A stretch of 53,774 nucleotides of DNA, taken from positions 1 through 53,774 of the forward strand of contig JAFQOE010000009.1 in the NCBI GenBank assembly GCA_017395635.1. Direction: 5' to 3'. The stretch comes from Lachnospiraceae bacterium (GTDB lineage Bacteria; Bacillota; Clostridia; Lachnospirales; Lachnospiraceae). The position numbers were made by a program, and so were the translations under genes. The notes beneath the pieces are model-generated. The model made no database searches, was not told where the DNA came from, and worked only from the letters and a program-made list of their open reading frames with translations. Of this stretch, positions 52,006-53,774 are shown in pieces (the first letter of the stretch is position 1; each line of letters starts with the position of its first letter).

Positions 52006-52290
52006 TTATTTCATCATTTTCTCATAATGTTCTATATACCCTTCTATTTCGAAAACCTTTTTAAACGCATCTCTAAAGCTATCGTAATCAAATTCTTTTA
52101 TGTCAAATATATTTTGTCCCTTTGAATGTGATTCTCTATTCATATATCGGTTAAATGCTAAAAATCGTATTTCCTGCATCTCTGACTTCTGAAACACTTG
52201 TGGAAAATCTAACTTTTCAACAAAATTGAAGAAATATTCAATAATATTCCTCATACAATTTGCAATCAATGCCGGTGCTTCTATAATTTC
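52006..52290 (-). pseudogene. C-terminal fragment, possibly of an AAA-type defence ATPase
   Basis: The open frame reads SFDYEIIEAPALIANCMRNI, then IEYFFNFVEKLDFPQVFQ and ends EGYIEHYEKMMK. There is no ribosome site or proper start. The ANCMRNIIEYFF pattern recalls the C-terminal end of AAA_13-type ATPases (anticodon-nuclease-like proteins), but the match is weak. Its upstream end runs into the stop of the BspA-like gene, so the rest of the gene has been replaced. Confidence 0.4.
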
Positions 52291-52294
52291 ATAA

Positions 52295-53774
52295 TCAAAG
52301 CTTCTTAAACTTGGCCTTCTTACCTACACCTTTCTTTTTCAGCATCGCTTTGTATGCTTTCATTTTTTTCTTTGGAACCTTGAATGTTGCATTCGACTTG
52401 ATACCTTTGAACGCATTCTTTCCAATCTTACCTGCAGTTAGTTTATTAGACTTAATCTTAATACTCGAAAGCTTCTTACACTTTGCAAAGGCCTCTTTTC
52501 CAATCTTCGTTACCGAAGACGGAATTGTGATGCTTTTCAAGACGCTACAACTATAAAATGCTTTGTCATTAATTGTCTTTACATTACTTCCAATAGAAAT
52601 TGTCTTTAACTTCTTACATCCCATAAACGCATTCTTTCCAATGCTGACTACCTGATAACTCACACCGTTATAAGTGACCGATGTAGGTACTTTGAATGTC
52701 TTTACCTTCTTAGATAGCACTTTTACAAAGGATACAGAAAATGTTCGGGTCTTCGTATCAGCTTCAGTAACTTTATATTTGGCACCATTCACCTCAAACA
52801 GAGCACCTGTCGGCAGATATGATTGTGTTGCATCATTGCTGTCTTGATCACTACTTCCATTACCGCCGGTACCACTATTATCGTTGTTATCGCTGTCATT
52901 GCTGTTGCCGCTGTCACTTCCGCTTCCATTGCCGCTGTCACCACCTGGGTTTCCGCCACCGGTATTTTCACCTCCAGAATTATTCTGCTGATCAACATAC
53001 GCAAGAGCATATGTTGAAAATTGGTCAGTTTCACAAGAGATGGTTTGATTTGCTGCATTATAAGTACAAGGAATGACTGTGGCTACTCCATTGTGCACTC
53101 TAATCATCTGGTATGTTCTTGTTACGGATGAATTTGAATTCATAAGTGAACTCGGCACTTTCAGCGTAATTGTCACCGCACCATCCATGTCTGTAATATT
53201 TACAGGACTGTCTGAGCCAATCTGCTTAAGCAAATCTATATCCAAGTACATTCCAATCGTAGCATTTCCTTTCTTGGAATCTATCAACTTTTTATCTGTC
53301 TGACTCACACTTGCAGAAATGTCCGTTGCTTCCAACCAAACCTTTACTTCTTCTCCATTTTCAAGTTTGGTCTTTTCTGCATCTGTCAATAACTTACTAA
53401 TCAAATCGTCCGTAAGTTCTGCCAAATCTGCATTGCAGGCATTTTCTTCTGTCTTGTCAACGATTTCCATATTTCCGGGTTTTGCTACTACCGCAAAGGT
53501 CAAAGTCGCTCCGTAAGGTGGCAGCTCTACTCCATCACGGGTAGATGCCAATGTGGTATTGCCGTTTTCGTCGATTTCCAGATAGATCACAAAACCGTCA
53601 CTTACTGTTAGGGTAATATCCATAGTCTCGGGATCAAAGTTCGCCAACATTTCCGTAGGAATAGTTTCTGTATCAAGCAGCGATACCACACCGCTCATAC
53701 CTTCAGGCGCAGAAACGGTTACATCACCAACAGTCCAGGAGCCGGTACCAAGATCTATATAATAAACATTTTCG
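52295..53774 (-). CDS. BspA-type leucine-rich repeat surface protein (partial)
   Basis: The gene runs off the right edge of the window; 493 residues of its C-terminal part are visible. In order: a beta-rich region (about 1-245), a Gly/Asn/Ser/Asp-rich linker (about 260-310), and LRR_5-type repeats (IGKNAFMGCKKLKTISIG, INDKAFYSCSVLKSITIP, IGKEAFAKCKKLSSIKI), ending in a very basic tail. Such proteins are secreted and bind host or bacterial surfaces. No anchoring motif is seen at the C-terminus. The stop at 52295 overlaps the start of the ATPase-like fragment. Confidence 0.88.
   Translation of the reverse strand, partial: ENVYYIDLGTGSWTVGDVTVSAPEGMSGVVSLLDTETIPTEMLANFDPETMDITLTVSDGFVIYLEIDENGNTTLASTRDGVELPPYGATLTFAVVAKPGNMEIVDKTEENACNADLAELTDDLISKLLTDAEKTKLENGEEVKVWLEATDISASVSQTDKKLIDSKKGNATIGMYLDIDLLKQIGSDSPVNITDMDGAVTITLKVPSSLMNSNSSVTRTYQMIRVHNGVATVIPCTYNAANQTISCETDQFSTYALAYVDQQNNSGGENTGGGNPGGDSGNGSGSDSGNSNDSDNNDNSGTGGNGSSDQDSNDATQSYLPTGALFEVNGAKYKVTEADTKTRTFSVSFVKVLSKKVKTFKVPTSVTYNGVSYQVVSIGKNAFMGCKKLKTISIGSNVKTINDKAFYSCSVLKSITIPSSVTKIGKEAFAKCKKLSSIKIKSNKLTAGKIGKNAFKGIKSNATFKVPKKKMKAYKAMLKKKGVGKKAKFKKL

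Noticed and set aside
52811..53076. ORFs rich in Cys/His or Ala/Val in the BspA linker region
   Set aside because: These arise from other frames of the Gly/Asn/Ser/Asp-rich repeat linker and have no coding support.

Overview
The window comes from a low-GC, Gram-positive anaerobe, most likely a gut Lachnospiraceae (Clostridia). Supporting signs are strong AGGAGG ribosome sites, a bile salt hydrolase, a response regulator with a Spo0A-type DNA-binding domain, a sensory [FeFe]-hydrogenase-like protein, FeoAB with a FeoB-associated Cys-rich peptide, a CofE-like ligase and BspA-type leucine-rich repeats. No rRNA, tRNA, CRISPR array, IS transposase or phage structural gene was recognised.

Layout. 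0.1-0.8 kb: a DinJ/RelE-type toxin-antitoxin pair. 0.9-4.2 kb: Zn/Cd efflux (P-type ATPase plus separate HMA protein), facing an ArsR/SmtB regulator across two tandem palindromic operators. 4.3-7.0 kb: ferrous iron uptake (FeoA, FeoB, small Cys-rich protein) with two GTTAG-N6-CTAAC boxes. 7.2-9.2 kb: membrane EAL phosphodiesterase. 9.5-12.7 kb: carB without carA. 12.8-14.2 kb: MATE exporter. 14.5-17.0 kb: Spo0A-like response regulator, a 17-residue peptide ORF on the other strand, a GHKL histidine kinase and a 93-bp palindrome-bounded element. 17.1-21.6 kb: a four-gene operon (GAF-GGDEF protein, TIR/zinc-ribbon protein, receiver-class III nucleotide cyclase, unknown protein). 21.7-26.4 kb: sugar isomerase-like TIM barrel, bile salt hydrolase, truncated hydrogenase-like sensor and DUF1624 acyltransferase. 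26.7-29.7 kb: CofE-like ligase and a membrane GGDEF protein. 29.8-35.1 kb: a Bat/MoxR-type operon (MoxR, DUF58, small membrane protein, two VWA proteins, TPR protein). 35.3-39.3 kb: a broken amidohydrolase gene and a 1114-residue TPR-GGDEF protein.

39.4-52.3 kb is a defence and repair island. It holds a second toxin-antitoxin pair, a complete Wadjet system in the order jetD-A-B-C, a truncated Fic gene, an RNA ligase followed by a metallophosphoesterase stub, a 45-residue ORF, a divergent XRE regulator with two perfect operators, and fragments of other defence-like genes. The Wadjet block is bracketed by a 31-bp identical (42-bp near-identical) direct repeat 8066 bp apart. To its left lie collapsed remnants of the Fic, phosphoesterase, ligase and XRE genes that survive on its right. 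Wadjet therefore appears to have entered an older, repeatedly duplicated repair neighbourhood. The window ends inside a BspA-type surface protein gene.

Two sections deserve most attention. The first is the TIR / class III cyclase / diguanylate cyclase operon, which resembles no cyclic-nucleotide defence system that I know exactly. The second is the repeat-bounded Wadjet insertion with the decayed module copies beside it. Signalling genes are dense throughout: four GGDEF/EAL proteins plus a class III cyclase lie within about 32 kb.
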